From LC029 sp036676475 (lineage in GTDB: Bacteria > Bacillota > Bacilli > Aneurinibacillales > RAOX-1), in NCBI GenBank assembly GCA_036676475.1, contig JAKFCU010000028.1, positions 6,420-70,419 of the forward strand: a stretch of 64,000 nucleotides of DNA, written 5' to 3'. Made by a program: the position numbers and the translations under genes. How positions within the stretch are numbered: position 1 is the stretch's first letter; each line of letters opens with the position of its first letter. Positions 41,250 through 50,277 of the stretch are shown in pieces. The notes below the pieces were generated by a model. It ran no database searches. It saw only the letters and a program-made list of their open reading frames with translations, and had not been told where the DNA came from.

Positions 41250-42368
41250 CTATATCAATGCTTTTCTAACTATGACGGATACCCCTTCCGGTGCATAAAC
41301 ATCCATATAAGCTCCGATTTGTCCAATAGTGATCCAGCCAAGCCCTGAAATGACAATATCTTGTTTCTCCCCAGGAACGATTCTGAAGGAATGCCTTTTC
41401 AACGGAGGCAATCGCTTGACTTCTTCTCCCGTAGGCGGAGAGAGGATCTCTGTTCCCAAATGGGTCCGATATAATTCATCTGCTTTTTCCAACTTGGTAC
41501 GATGGATATTCATGCGGTTAGAAGCATAAACCACCAAGGGCTGTCGATCTCCTCGCACAAAATCGATTCGAGCCATCCCCCCCAAAAACAGGGTTTGTTT
41601 ATCATTCAATTGGAATACCTTGGGATTAATACGTTTCTCTGGGGAAATCAATTTCAAATCCTCAGGAGCCACCATATGAACAATTTGGTCTTTATTAATG
41701 ATGCCAGGTGTATCGAACATGGAGGTATGATCATCGATTGGAATTTCAATCATATCCAGGGTTGTACCAGGAAATCTGGAAGTGGTAAGCTCAACATCCA
41801 CCTCTCCATACTGCTTAAGCAAGCTATTTATTAATGTCGATTTTCCTACATTAGTTGCCCCTACAATATAGACATCCTGCTTCTTGCGATATGTAGACAT
41901 AGCCTCCACTAACCGTTCCATTCCGTTTCCGCTTTTGGCGCTGCAAAGAACCACATCTACTGGCTTTAAGCCAAGCTGCTTCGCCTCATACTTCATCCAA
42001 TTGACCAAACGATTTGGGTTGATCGCTTGAGGAAGCAAATCAAGCTTATTCCCTACCAATAAAATAGGATTGCTGCCAACAAAACGATGAAGCCCCTTCA
42101 GCCAGCTTCCATTAAAATCAAAAATGTCAACGACTTTAACCACCAAGGCTTTAGTTGACCCAATGCCATTAAGTATCCGGATAAAATCATCATCATCCAT
42201 AGATACTTGAGCGACTTCATTATAATGTATAATTCGAAAACAGCGCTGACAGATGAGCTTTTCCTTTTCCAGTGCACTTTGAGGTGCATACCCTTGTCTT
42301 TGTTCGTTTTCGGTTTGGATGATAACGCCGCATCCGGCGCAGTGTCTTGCTTCTGTTAATGCTGTCAT
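41250..42368 (-). CDS. yqeH: Circularly permuted GTPase YqeH
   Basis: The protein has 372 residues from ATG 42366-42368, downstream of GGGAGG; an earlier ATG overlaps yqeG. A zinc finger is formed by CAGCG and CQRCFR. The permuted GTPase order is seen: NKLDLL (G4) comes before GATNVGKSTLINS (G1) and DTPG (G3). It is needed for 30S assembly in Bacillus. It abuts yqeG. Confidence 0.95.
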   Translation of the reverse strand: MTALTEARHCAGCGVIIQTENEQRQGYAPQSALEKEKLICQRCFRIIHYNEVAQVSMDDDDFIRILNGIGSTKALVVKVVDIFDFNGSWLKGLHRFVGSNPILLVGNKLDLLPQAINPNRLVNWMKYEAKQLGLKPVDVVLCSAKSGNGMERLVEAMSTYRKKQDVYIVGATNVGKSTLINSLLKQYGEVDVELTTSRFPGTTLDMIEIPIDDHTSMFDTPGIINKDQIVHMVAPEDLKLISPEKRINPKVFQLNDKQTLFLGGMARIDFVRGDRQPLVVYASNRMNIHRTKLEKADELYRTHLGTEILSPPTGEEVKRLPPLKRHSFRIVPGEKQDIVISGLGWITIGQIGAYMDVYAPEGVSVIVRKALI

Positions 42369-42373
42369 CCGAT

Positions 42374-42892
42374 CTAATCCTCCCATGTTATCAACCCTTT
42401 TTTCCTTAACCAGGATAGGGCTATTCGTTCCAAACGGCGATTGAAGCGGGTAAAAAAACCGTCCGTTTGGGCAACTGGCACCACTAAGATGGTGTATAGA
42501 CCTGAACGGTTTCCGCCTAAAACATCTGTAAACATTTGATCTCCAATCACCACGATTTCCTCTGGAGACAATCCTAACCGCAGAATACCGTCCTGAAATG
42601 GGGCTCTTGTCGGCTTCTTTGCAGCGTGAATATAAGGAATACCTAAGGGATCTGCAAAAGCGGAAACACGCACCTGATTATTATTCGATACCACGATGAC
42701 TTGGAAGCCTTCCTGCTTTAACCGATTTAACCATTCCATCAGCTGTGGCGTTGCATTGGGACGATCCCATTCAATCAACGTATTATCAAGATCCGCAATA
42801 ATTCCCTTTACTCCGCGTTGTTTCAACGCTTGTATATCGATATCATAAATCGAATACACGTGTAAATCAGGAATCAAATTTTTTAACCACAT
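42374..42892 (-). CDS. yqeG: HAD-type phosphatase YqeG
   Basis: The protein has 172 residues from ATG 42890-42892, six bases after GAGGTG; a GTG three codons upstream is possible. IIADLDNTLIEW is the HAD motif I, VVSNNN motif II and VIGDQMFTDVLGGN motif III. It belongs to the HAD IIIA subgroup; the physiological substrate is unknown. It is first gene of the yqeG-yqeM operon. Confidence 0.94.
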   Translation of the reverse strand: MWLKNLIPDLHVYSIYDIDIQALKQRGVKGIIADLDNTLIEWDRPNATPQLMEWLNRLKQEGFQVIVVSNNNQVRVSAFADPLGIPYIHAAKKPTRAPFQDGILRLGLSPEEIVVIGDQMFTDVLGGNRSGLYTILVVPVAQTDGFFTRFNRRLERIALSWLRKKGLITWED

Positions 42893-42998
42893 GGCCTCCA
42901 CCTCGCCATTACTTGTCTATTTTCTGCATATTTTTTCGGAGTTGCATCTCCTCTATACATAAACGCAAAAGATCATAAAAGACGAAAAAACTGCGGAC

Positions 42999-43568
42999 TT
43001 AAGCCGACAGTTCACTAGAGAAGGATGATAGCACCATTACAATGAGATCATCAAAAAGATCAGCATTAAACGGTCTTTGATAGTATAGCTCAACGATGTT
43101 TACGTTGGTGAAGGGAAATCGGGTCAATGCCATAAATTTAATGGCTGCATGGCTAGGATTCTCGATTCCCATTCTCTCAAAAAATGAAATCAGCCTATTA
43201 TTGAGGGAAATATAGTGGGGCCTTATCACTTCATCAAACCGTTCCGTTTCCAGCGTGATTTCTCTCATGACAATTCTCGAAGAATCAAAATTGGAATACA
43301 TATATTCAATATTATTTCTGGTTAAGTTGCAAATGGCATCTTTTTTATTCAATATGGGTCCATCTAATATAGGATAAAGGCACTCAGATAATCCTAAATA
43401 GAATTGATCTGCAATACGATGAAGAATTCCAATTTTATTGTGAAAATAGTACGAGATGGAACCAATATTGACATTCGCTTCTGAAGCTATCTTTCTAACG
43501 GATACGTAATCATAGCCGTATTTAGCAAACAGTAAGCGTGAAGAATCTAAAATTTCCTGCTCAGACAT
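42999..43568 (-). CDS. TetR/AcrR-type transcriptional regulator
   Basis: The protein has 189 residues. The N-terminal HTH (about 5-50) reads FAKYGYDYVSVRKIA then VNIGSISYYFHNKIG, characteristic of TetR. The ligand-binding domain is divergent. Target genes are not evident, since neighbours are yqeG and zur. AAGGGAG precedes the ATG. Confidence 0.9.
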   Translation of the reverse strand: MSEQEILDSSRLLFAKYGYDYVSVRKIASEANVNIGSISYYFHNKIGILHRIADQFYLGLSECLYPILDGPILNKKDAICNLTRNNIEYMYSNFDSSRIVMREITLETERFDEVIRPHYISLNNRLISFFERMGIENPSHAAIKFMALTRFPFTNVNIVELYYQRPFNADLFDDLIVMVLSSFSSELSA

Positions 43569-43737
43569 GTTGTCACTCCCTTCGGCTTAAATTTGTCTAT
43601 TTTCACGGGGTTCATTTTTACTGCTATACAAGAAGAATATAAATCAAAACTCATTATAGCCCATCTATACTATTTGGTATATACTTTACCCCAAATCTTA
43701 GATAGTTAGCCTAATCCTGACGTAGAAAGAAAGGATA

Positions 43738-43758
43738 GAAAAACCAGGCAAAGCCTGG
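43738..43758 (-). terminator. zur terminator
   Basis: CCAGGC-ttt-GCCTGG followed by T5 on the minus strand, 12 bases beyond the gene. Confidence 0.82.
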
Positions 43759-43769
43759 CTGCAACGTTG

Positions 43770-44183
43770 CTATCCTTCACATTGACTGCAATAACCATAA
43801 ATTTCAAATTTATGCCCTGTAATGGTGAAATCATCCAGATTCCCAAACATTCCATCTAATGGACAAGCTTTTACATGCTTTGTTTTCCCGCAACGCAAGC
43901 AGATTAAATGATGGTGATGACTTGTTTCACTGCATTGGAAACGGTATTTCCTTTCCCCATTCAGCTCGGTATCCTCGAGAATTCCCAAATCCGCAAAGAG
44001 TGAAAGGTTTCGATAGATCGTGTCAAAGCTAAGATTCGGATATTCATCCTTCATAAGATCAAGCAAATCTTTAGCCGACATATATCTCTTCTCTTTTGCA
44101 AAAATACGAATCATCTCTTCCCTTTTACCGGTATATTTGTACCCCTCATTCTTGAGAAGCTCCAACGCTTGATCCAGATTCAT
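43770..44183 (-). CDS. zur: Fur-family regulator, probably Zur
   Basis: The protein has 137 residues. The winged helix (1-80: FDTIYRNLSLFADLGIL) is followed by the metal-binding domain with SHHHHLICLRCGKTK and YGYCSQCEG, giving two CxxC structural zinc sites. The poly-His motif and Cys spacing favour Zur over Fur or PerR, and Bacillus has its zur in this neighbourhood. It would repress zinc uptake genes when zinc is ample. Confidence 0.82.
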   Translation of the reverse strand: MNLDQALELLKNEGYKYTGKREEMIRIFAKEKRYMSAKDLLDLMKDEYPNLSFDTIYRNLSLFADLGILEDTELNGERKYRFQCSETSHHHHLICLRCGKTKHVKACPLDGMFGNLDDFTITGHKFEIYGYCSQCEG

Positions 44184-44285
44184 TTGAAAATTCCCCTTCC
44201 AATTGCTTATCCTCTATTTTATCAGAGCCGTAAATGGAAGGTCAATTTAACATCCCAAGTATCCGCTTTATGCGAACCTCTTTTG

Positions 44286-44325
44286 AATAAAAAGAAAGAC
44301 CCCGTTTTTTCACCAGGATCTTTCT
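44286..44325 (-). terminator. Terminator of the small zinc-ribbon gene
   Basis: On the minus strand AGAAAGATCC pairs with GGtCTTTCT (one mismatch) and is followed by T5. Confidence 0.75.
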
Positions 44326-44334
44326 CATGTATAT

Positions 44335-44457
44335 CTATTCATCATTCGACTTTTCTTTATTCGTTACATCTGTACTTACACGGCAGTCTTCACATATCCA
44401 ATGGTCATTGGGTTGTCCGTCTTTTACCGTTTTATTACAGGATTCACATGTTGGCAT
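44335..44457 (-). CDS. 40-residue zinc-ribbon protein
   Basis: ATG 44455-44457 is preceded by a near-perfect GGAGGTGATTCC ribosome-binding site. The product begins MPTCESCNKTVKDG and continues HWICEDCR, two CxxC pairs 15 residues apart, with a polar tail. A terminator follows the stop by about 10 bases. These three signals together make it a convincing gene. Function is unknown; it lies between zur and sigK. Confidence 0.78.
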   Translation of the reverse strand: MPTCESCNKTVKDGQPNDHWICEDCRVSTDVTNKEKSNDE

Positions 44458-44582
44458 TGGAATCACCTCCGTTAGATATTAATATTATCTTAACTTATCT
44501 ACTCTTGTATGGCAGTGATTTAATTCACACGAAAAGCCCCATCCGATTATCTTGGATAGGACTATGAGATACCCACTCGATT

Positions 44583-45293
44583 TTATCTGGCCTTCGTCGC
44601 CGATTTCCGATAGAACTCATTAAACAGCTTCATCAAAGCTCTCTTTTCGATCCGTGATACATAGGAACGGGAAATTCCTAATTCTTTTGCTATCTCCCGC
44701 TGCGTCTTTTCCTCCTGCGTCTCCAAACCAAATCGTCCAATAATCACTTCTTTTTCCCGGTCATCCAATACATGAATATGCTTGTAGATCTTACTCTTCT
44801 CGATCTGCAGCTGAACCTTGTCGATGACTTCATTCACGTCCGTCCCTAAAACGTCAATGAGACTAATTTCATTTCCTTCCTTATCGGTTCCGATTGGATC
44901 ATGCAAAGATACATCTTTTTTCGTCTTCTTCAAAGACCTTAAATGCATTAAAATTTCATTTTCGATACAGCGGGCTGCATAAGTAGCCAACTTCGTACCC
45001 TTATTGGTTTGATAACTTTCGATTGCCTTAATCAGGCCGATCGTCCCAATAGAAATTAAATCCTCACTGTCTTCCCCTGTGTTTTCAAACTTCTTCACGA
45101 TATGCGCGACCAGCCGAAGATTATGCTCGATCAGCATATTTCTTGCATAGTCATCCCCTTGTTCCATCTGCTTTAAGAATTTTAGTTCTTCATCTTCCGG
45201 AAGGGGTTGAGGGAAGGCGTTATTTTTTATATAAGAGATAAAAAGAACCAGCTCTTTTACCAATAAAGAGATGGCTGTCAACAATCCAGGCAT
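44583..45293 (-). CDS. sigK: Sporulation sigma factor SigK (pro-form)
   Basis: The protein has 236 residues, complete, not split by a skin-type element. It starts with a hydrophobic pro-sequence (LLVKELVLFISYIKNNAFPQ) removed in the mother cell by SpoIVFB. Region 2 has DLISIGTIGLIKAIESY and region 4 IAKELGISRSYVSRIEKRAL, almost the same as B. subtilis SigK. It directs late mother-cell genes for coat and cortex. GGAGGTGAAAGCCT precedes the ATG. Confidence 0.97.
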   Translation of the reverse strand: MPGLLTAISLLVKELVLFISYIKNNAFPQPLPEDEELKFLKQMEQGDDYARNMLIEHNLRLVAHIVKKFENTGEDSEDLISIGTIGLIKAIESYQTNKGTKLATYAARCIENEILMHLRSLKKTKKDVSLHDPIGTDKEGNEISLIDVLGTDVNEVIDKVQLQIEKSKIYKHIHVLDDREKEVIIGRFGLETQEEKTQREIAKELGISRSYVSRIEKRALMKLFNEFYRKSATKAR

Positions 45294-45368
45294 AGGCTTT
45301 CACCTCCAACACGATTAAGGGAACTGTTATAATCCTATGCGAAGGTGAATTTGTCCGTGCCTGTACGC

Positions 45369-47192
45369 CTAATTATTATATTCAATTAAATTTTTAGCCT
45401 GCTCTTCCTGGAAAGCCAAGTGGTCCATAATTTTTTTAACTACAGGGAGCACCTTATTCCTTGAAGAGCTATCAACCTGTTCGGCTACTACGGCCACAAC
45501 GTATTGAGGATGATCCGCGGGACCGTATCCGATAAACCATTGATTATTTTTTCCTGAAACAGGGGTCTGTGCCGTTCCCGTTTTTCCTGCTAGCTTCCAT
45601 TTTGCATCCTGCAGGACTTTTGCTGTACCATTCTGTACAACTAACTCCAACATTCTCCTCAGCTGAAAGGCTGTATAGCGATCGAGCTTTTCACCCGGAA
45701 GGTCCGCTTCATCAAAGGAATAAAAGAGCGAACCCGTTCTATAACGAATTTCTTTCACTACCCGTACCTCTTGCTTTTCTCCGTCATTGACAATCGTAGC
45801 GATCATATTGGCCGCCTGCAGAGGAGTAATTTGCACATCTCTTTGACCGATGGCAGTCTGAATCAGAACCCCTTCATCATTTTTCGCTGTCCCCTTGGAA
45901 AAAATTTGCCCCTTATCTTCACCAGACAATTGCTGGAACGACTTTATTTTAAAGAACGGAGCTTCACGCCACCCAACAGGCTGAGTTAATCCCAATTTTT
46001 CTGCATAATCCTCCAACTTTTCGGGAGAAATTCGAAGAATGGCTTTGGCAAACGCAATATTACAGGATTGGGCAAAAGCCTCCTCAAACGTCAATACCCC
46101 ATGTCCGCCTTCCTTCCAGCAGGAGAAGCCATATTTCCCATAATGACCTTCACAAACAAATTCCTCGTCCGGCTTTACTATCCCTTCCTCCAAGACAGCA
46201 GCAGCGATAGCTGTTTTAAATACGGAGCCTGGTACTGTTTGCTTAATTGCATGATTCACCCAATTCCCCTGAGCTACATCCATTTTTGATGGATGGAACC
46301 CAGGGCGGCTCGCCATGGCCAATATCTCCCTGGTCTGAGCGTCCAAGATGACAGCAGTCCCTGTATCGATCCCTTCCTCTGCCAACCATTTTTCCGCCTC
46401 ACCTTGAAGTTCGTGATCGATCGTTGTTATGAGAGACAGCGGATAAAAGGGATTATCCTGCTGTATCAAACGCGCTTCCAACCCATTCAGGGGGTTTCCT
46501 TTTCCATCTACGAAGTATGATACCGAAGTGGGACCTACCCCCTGAAGAAAGCGATCAAAGCTTCTTTCCAATCCCGATGCGCCTATTAAGCTTTTCCTCG
46601 TTAATTCTCCGTTCTTTAATTCCTCGGCATATTCCTTCTCGATATATTCGGGGTTTTGGCTAATGTAACCGATTAGTTGGGCGGCCACCCCATCGGTTTG
46701 ATATCTTTCCGTAATGGGCAGAGCAAGTATTCCGGGCAGGCGCAACTGATCGACTGCCTCAGCATCCTGATCATATAAAGAAATAATCTTGCCCTCCCTG
46801 TTTCGGACAAATGTAGGCTCCTTCACTTCCCTGATAAAATGAAGCAATTCATCCTTGTCAATGTCGAGCCTATTGGCCATGGATGCCACTTTTTCCTCAT
46901 CCACATACCCCCGGACTAAGGGAAACACAGCCACTCCTACAACCTCGCTGCCGGTCAGAGGTTTGCCATTTCGATCCTTGATATCCCCACGTCCCGTATG
47001 TAGAACCACTTCTTGCTTTCGCTGTGAAACGGCCTCCTCTATTAGGTTTACCTCATGCTTGGAGAATTTCTTTACATCAAGAATCTGAATCCACAGGAGC
47101 CTCGACAGAATGCCGCCCCATAAAAGAACGAGCAGGATGAGCACAAAAAATATTCTTCGTTTATTTGAATTGTATACTTCCGATTTAGACAA
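45369..47192 (-). CDS. pbpI: Class B penicillin-binding protein, PbpI (YrrR) type
   Basis: About 607 residues. An N-terminal membrane anchor (about 15-35) is followed by a dimerisation domain and the transpeptidase with the active serine in PGSVFKT (SxxK), SCN (SxN) and KTGTAQ (KTG). Context next to the two U32 genes and trmR matches B. subtilis pbpI, a sporulation-associated PBP. Start is either TTG 47190-47192 (spaced from GGGGGTG) or GTG 47199-47201; both are in a hairpin described separately. No PASTA domains are present, unlike PbpB. Confidence 0.9.
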   Translation of the reverse strand: MSKSEVYNSNKRRIFFVLILLVLLWGGILSRLLWIQILDVKKFSKHEVNLIEEAVSQRKQEVVLHTGRGDIKDRNGKPLTGSEVVGVAVFPLVRGYVDEEKVASMANRLDIDKDELLHFIREVKEPTFVRNREGKIISLYDQDAEAVDQLRLPGILALPITERYQTDGVAAQLIGYISQNPEYIEKEYAEELKNGELTRKSLIGASGLERSFDRFLQGVGPTSVSYFVDGKGNPLNGLEARLIQQDNPFYPLSLITTIDHELQGEAEKWLAEEGIDTGTAVILDAQTREILAMASRPGFHPSKMDVAQGNWVNHAIKQTVPGSVFKTAIAAAVLEEGIVKPDEEFVCEGHYGKYGFSCWKEGGHGVLTFEEAFAQSCNIAFAKAILRISPEKLEDYAEKLGLTQPVGWREAPFFKIKSFQQLSGEDKGQIFSKGTAKNDEGVLIQTAIGQRDVQITPLQAANMIATIVNDGEKQEVRVVKEIRYRTGSLFYSFDEADLPGEKLDRYTAFQLRRMLELVVQNGTAKVLQDAKWKLAGKTGTAQTPVSGKNNQWFIGYGPADHPQYVVAVVAEQVDSSSRNKVLPVVKKIMDHLAFQEEQAKNLIEYNN

Positions 47193-47240
47193 AAAGAACA
47201 CCCCCAGACATCACCATTGTTGCCTGAAAAAGGGGTGTTC
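47191..47240 (-). terminator. yrrO terminator overlapping the pbpI start
   Basis: On the minus strand GAACACCCC (47240-47232) pairs perfectly with GGGGTGTTC (47204-47196), followed by T5. It begins 10 bases after the U32 gene stop. Its 3' arm is the ribosome-binding site of pbpI. Confidence 0.78.
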
Positions 47241-47249
47241 ATTCTCTTT

Positions 47250-48515
47250 TTATTTTTGCTTACGCATCATATCCCATGGACGCACTGGCTGATCGACCTT
47301 CAGCTTTACGATCATCAAAGGATGAGGTGCTTTCTCAATTTCCTTACCCTCCTCATTCCACATTTCCTTCACTGTTTGCCGGAAGAATAGGCCACCTGGC
47401 CCAAAAAACTCAACCTGCTGTCCAAGTTTAAAGTGATTTCGCTGTTGAATCGAAGCAATCTGGTTATCCGTATCATAATCCAAGACTAACCCTGCAAAAT
47501 CATATTCTGTCTGTTCTGCTGCTTCTCCGTACAAATGATCCTCTGTACCAGGGACACCAAAGAAAAATCCAGTCGTGGTGGAGCGGTGAGCAGCCTTGTA
47601 GACTTCATCTACCCACTCCTGTTTCAGCTCGTAGCCGTCTGGATCTGCACAGTAAGCATCAATCGCTTGGCGGTAAGCATTGACTACCGTGGCCACGTAG
47701 TGGACACTCTTCATGCGACCTTCAATCTTTAAGGAATCAATACCCGAATCCACAATTTCAGGAATATGTTCAATCATGGCCAGATCCTTCGAGCTAAAGC
47801 TGAATGGATCCTCCCCTTCGGAAAAGAGCGGATTTCCCTCATTTTGCTGTCCCGGATTCTCAAACATATCATAGCTCCAGCGGCAAGAGTGGCAACATCC
47901 TCCCCGATTGGAATCGCGCGCGGTCATATGATTCGATAGGACGCATCGTCCGGAATATGCCGGACACATGGCTCCATGAATAAATTGTTCAATTTCTACA
48001 TCCACGTGCTGCTTGATTTCACGAATTTCTTCAAAGGAAACCTCGCGGGCCAACACGACCCGAGCGATTCCCTCTTCTTTCCAAAATTGCACAGATTGCC
48101 AATTAGTTGTAGATGCTTGGGTGCTTAAGTGAACTTCCAGATGGGGCGCTCCCCTTTTGCAACTCTCAATCAACGCAGGATCAGCTACGATAACCGCATC
48201 AATCCCCACTTCATACAGCTTGGCGAAAAATTCCTCAACACCTTGCAAATCTTCATTGTGGGCGATAATATTAGCCGCCACATAGATCTTCGCGCCATGA
48301 GCATGGGCAATCTCTGCGCCTTCCCTCATCTCATCATAACTGAAGTTATCTGCATTCGCCCTCAAGCTAAACATCTGAGCACCGATATATACAGCATCCG
48401 CCCCATAATGTACCGCTATTTTTAGTTTTTCCAAATTTCCGGCTGGAGCTAATACTTCTGGCTTTTTCAGAATCGGGCCACGTTTGGTTTTTTCATTTAT
48501 CTCCATCGTTTCCAA
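47250..48515 (-). CDS. yrrO: U32 family protein TrhP2-type (YrrO)
   Basis: The protein has 421 residues from TTG 48513-48515, eight bases after GAGGTG; the ATG nine bases on is too far from it. The U32 signature is present: HGAMCPAYSGRCVLS then NRGGCCHSCRW, with cysteines that probably bind iron-sulfur. VLAPAGNLEKLK opens the barrel. Formerly called peptidases, the YrrN/YrrO pair makes 5-hydroxyuridine at tRNA position 34. It lies next to its partner and the methyltransferase TrmR. Confidence 0.9.
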   Translation of the reverse strand: METMEINEKTKRGPILKKPEVLAPAGNLEKLKIAVHYGADAVYIGAQMFSLRANADNFSYDEMREGAEIAHAHGAKIYVAANIIAHNEDLQGVEEFFAKLYEVGIDAVIVADPALIESCKRGAPHLEVHLSTQASTTNWQSVQFWKEEGIARVVLAREVSFEEIREIKQHVDVEIEQFIHGAMCPAYSGRCVLSNHMTARDSNRGGCCHSCRWSYDMFENPGQQNEGNPLFSEGEDPFSFSSKDLAMIEHIPEIVDSGIDSLKIEGRMKSVHYVATVVNAYRQAIDAYCADPDGYELKQEWVDEVYKAAHRSTTTGFFFGVPGTEDHLYGEAAEQTEYDFAGLVLDYDTDNQIASIQQRNHFKLGQQVEFFGPGGLFFRQTVKEMWNEEGKEIEKAPHPLMIVKLKVDQPVRPWDMMRKQK

Positions 48516-48532
48516 CGCTTTTTCACCTCTAT

Positions 48533-49465
48533 TTAAAAAACTAATTCTTTAAAGTAAAACCCAGTGGAAAGCGGGCGATTAGGATCCTGCTTCTCTTCAA
48601 TATTCTGCAACATCTGATCTACTTGCTCATAGTAGGTGTCTGGATCTTCTGCATATAAATCGATAGCTGACCGATAAGCCTTTACCACGGCAACATTATA
48701 TTCCACTGATTTTAATAAACCTTCAATTCTCATGCTGTCCACACCATGGTCCATTAAATCATCCAAATTCTCAATGATACAAATATCCTCACTGCTCATA
48801 ATGTGCGTACCGTTTTGATCCTCATAAATCGGATAAGCAATGTCCTCCCGCTTCTCTTCCCGCAGATAGAGTCCCCGGTCCATATGCTTTAATTCTTTGC
48901 ACGCATCTTTCCCCTGATGTTCAAAATAGGAGTGAACAAGCGGGCGCTTAGAATGGAAAATACAGGAGATGCCATGAACCTGAACCCCAATTTCGATATC
49001 CGTTTCGTCCTTGATGGCTAAAATTTCGTCCATATTCAACTCACGGGATAGCCATGCGCGCTTGATCCCTTTTGAAGCCCAATAATTTACCGTATGTGCA
49101 CTCGTTGCAATGATCTCCGGATTCCAATGAAGCACAAGTTCAGAAGCTGTCACTCTTGTTGACATGAGAACAGCAGGATCTGCATATTCAATGCCGTCCA
49201 CTCCCATACCGGATAGCTTCTTTAGAAAGTCATCAAGCCCCTCTAGCTTCTTGTTGTGAAAGAGAGTGTTAACCGCTACATAAAGCTTTTTCCCTCTTTC
49301 ATGAACGAGAGAGATAGCCTGCTCCATTTCTTCGAGTGTAAAGCTGCCGGGCAAACGCAAGCCGAATGGATCCTGGCCAATCACAATAGCATCTGCCCCT
49401 GCTTCTAAAAATTGATTCAACTCATCTATACTTCCAGCCGTTATAAGCAATTCAGGCTTTTTCAT
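48533..49465 (-). CDS. yrrN: U32 family protein TrhP1-type (YrrN)
   Basis: The protein has 310 residues from ATG 49463-49465, placed after AAAGGTGA; another ATG two codons up overlaps the trmR stop (ATGA). PELLITAGSIDEL opens the TIM-like barrel; EIGVQVHGISCIFHSKRPL replaces the fuller cysteine motif of YrrO. It works with YrrO in prephenate-dependent tRNA U34 hydroxylation. Operon order trmR-yrrN-yrrO is conserved. Confidence 0.88.
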   Translation of the reverse strand: MKKPELLITAGSIDELNQFLEAGADAIVIGQDPFGLRLPGSFTLEEMEQAISLVHERGKKLYVAVNTLFHNKKLEGLDDFLKKLSGMGVDGIEYADPAVLMSTRVTASELVLHWNPEIIATSAHTVNYWASKGIKRAWLSRELNMDEILAIKDETDIEIGVQVHGISCIFHSKRPLVHSYFEHQGKDACKELKHMDRGLYLREEKREDIAYPIYEDQNGTHIMSSEDICIIENLDDLMDHGVDSMRIEGLLKSVEYNVAVVKAYRSAIDLYAEDPDTYYEQVDQMLQNIEEKQDPNRPLSTGFYFKELVF

Positions 49466-49467
49466 CC

Positions 49468-50106
49468 TCATTCACCTTTCTTTACCGAAAACGTTAATCC
49501 ATCCCCAATCGGGATCATAGAAGTTTCCAAGTCAGGGTGCCCCATAATATAATCATTGAAGTCACGCAGCTTTTTAATCATGGGAGCCCATCTTTTATTC
49601 TCGACTTTATCTTCCACAACCAATCCCTTAAACAGGATATTGTCACAGATCACAATCCCTCCTGGTTCAAGATGAGGAAGATATAAGTCCAAATAGGCTT
49701 GATACTGCCCCTTCGCCGCATCAAGAAAAAGGCAATCGAACCGATAATGGGAGGGAAGTCCATCCCCGGCATCACCGGCAATCAGTTCAATCCGTTCACG
49801 CACCCCAGCCACTTCAAAATTAGCAATGGCTCTCTTGATCCGTTCACAATCAATTTCCATCGTTGTAATTCTGGCCATGGGGGATGCTTCTGCAAGCCAA
49901 ATCGCGGAATATCCAATTGCTGTTCCGATTTCCAGTATTCGTTTCGGCTTATAGGCCAAAAGAAGAGTATGAATCAATTGTATACTTGAAAGCTGAATGA
50001 TTGGGATTTTCTCTTCTTTTGCCTCTTCTTCCAAGCGAGCCAACAAGGGACTTCTTGGTGGAATTAACTCTTCTATATAGTTATTAATCGAATCATTTGT
50101 AATCAT
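49468..50106 (-). CDS. trmR: tRNA 5-hydroxyuridine methyltransferase TrmR
   Basis: The protein has 212 residues from ATG 50104-50106 (MITNDSINNYIEELIPPRSP); the upstream frame lacks a site. The class I O-methyltransferase fold shows ILEIGTAIGYSAIWLA near 60, DCLFLDAAKGQY near 130 and CDNILFKG near 155. TrmR (YrrM) methylates ho5U34 to mo5U34 in tRNAs, widening wobble reading. It directly precedes the genes that make its substrate. Confidence 0.92.
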   Translation of the reverse strand: MITNDSINNYIEELIPPRSPLLARLEEEAKEEKIPIIQLSSIQLIHTLLLAYKPKRILEIGTAIGYSAIWLAEASPMARITTMEIDCERIKRAIANFEVAGVRERIELIAGDAGDGLPSHYRFDCLFLDAAKGQYQAYLDLYLPHLEPGGIVICDNILFKGLVVEDKVENKRWAPMIKKLRDFNDYIMGHPDLETSMIPIGDGLTFSVKKGE

Positions 50107-50139
50107 AAAAAGACATCTCCTGTGCCGTTCCTTTTCCCA

Positions 50140-50190
50140 TAAGAAAGCTACTGGCGTAGCCTTATGCGTATAATACTTGACCGATAAGTA
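50140..50190 (+). repeat. Dispersed intergenic repeat, copy 7
   Basis: A consensus unit: TAAGAAAGCTACTGGCGTAG, then TATAATACTTGACCGATAAG. It lies between trmR and mltG. Confidence 0.9.
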
Positions 50191-50277
50191 CCCTTTCAAT
50201 GTCTAGCTGTCCCCATGTTATGGGTGGGAATTCATCCAAAGGACCTAATTTATCTTATCATAGTAATATGGGATTTA

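Noticed and set aside
44583..45293. Skin-element style interruption of sigK
   Set aside because: The reading frame is continuous from pro-sequence to C-terminus, so no excision is required.
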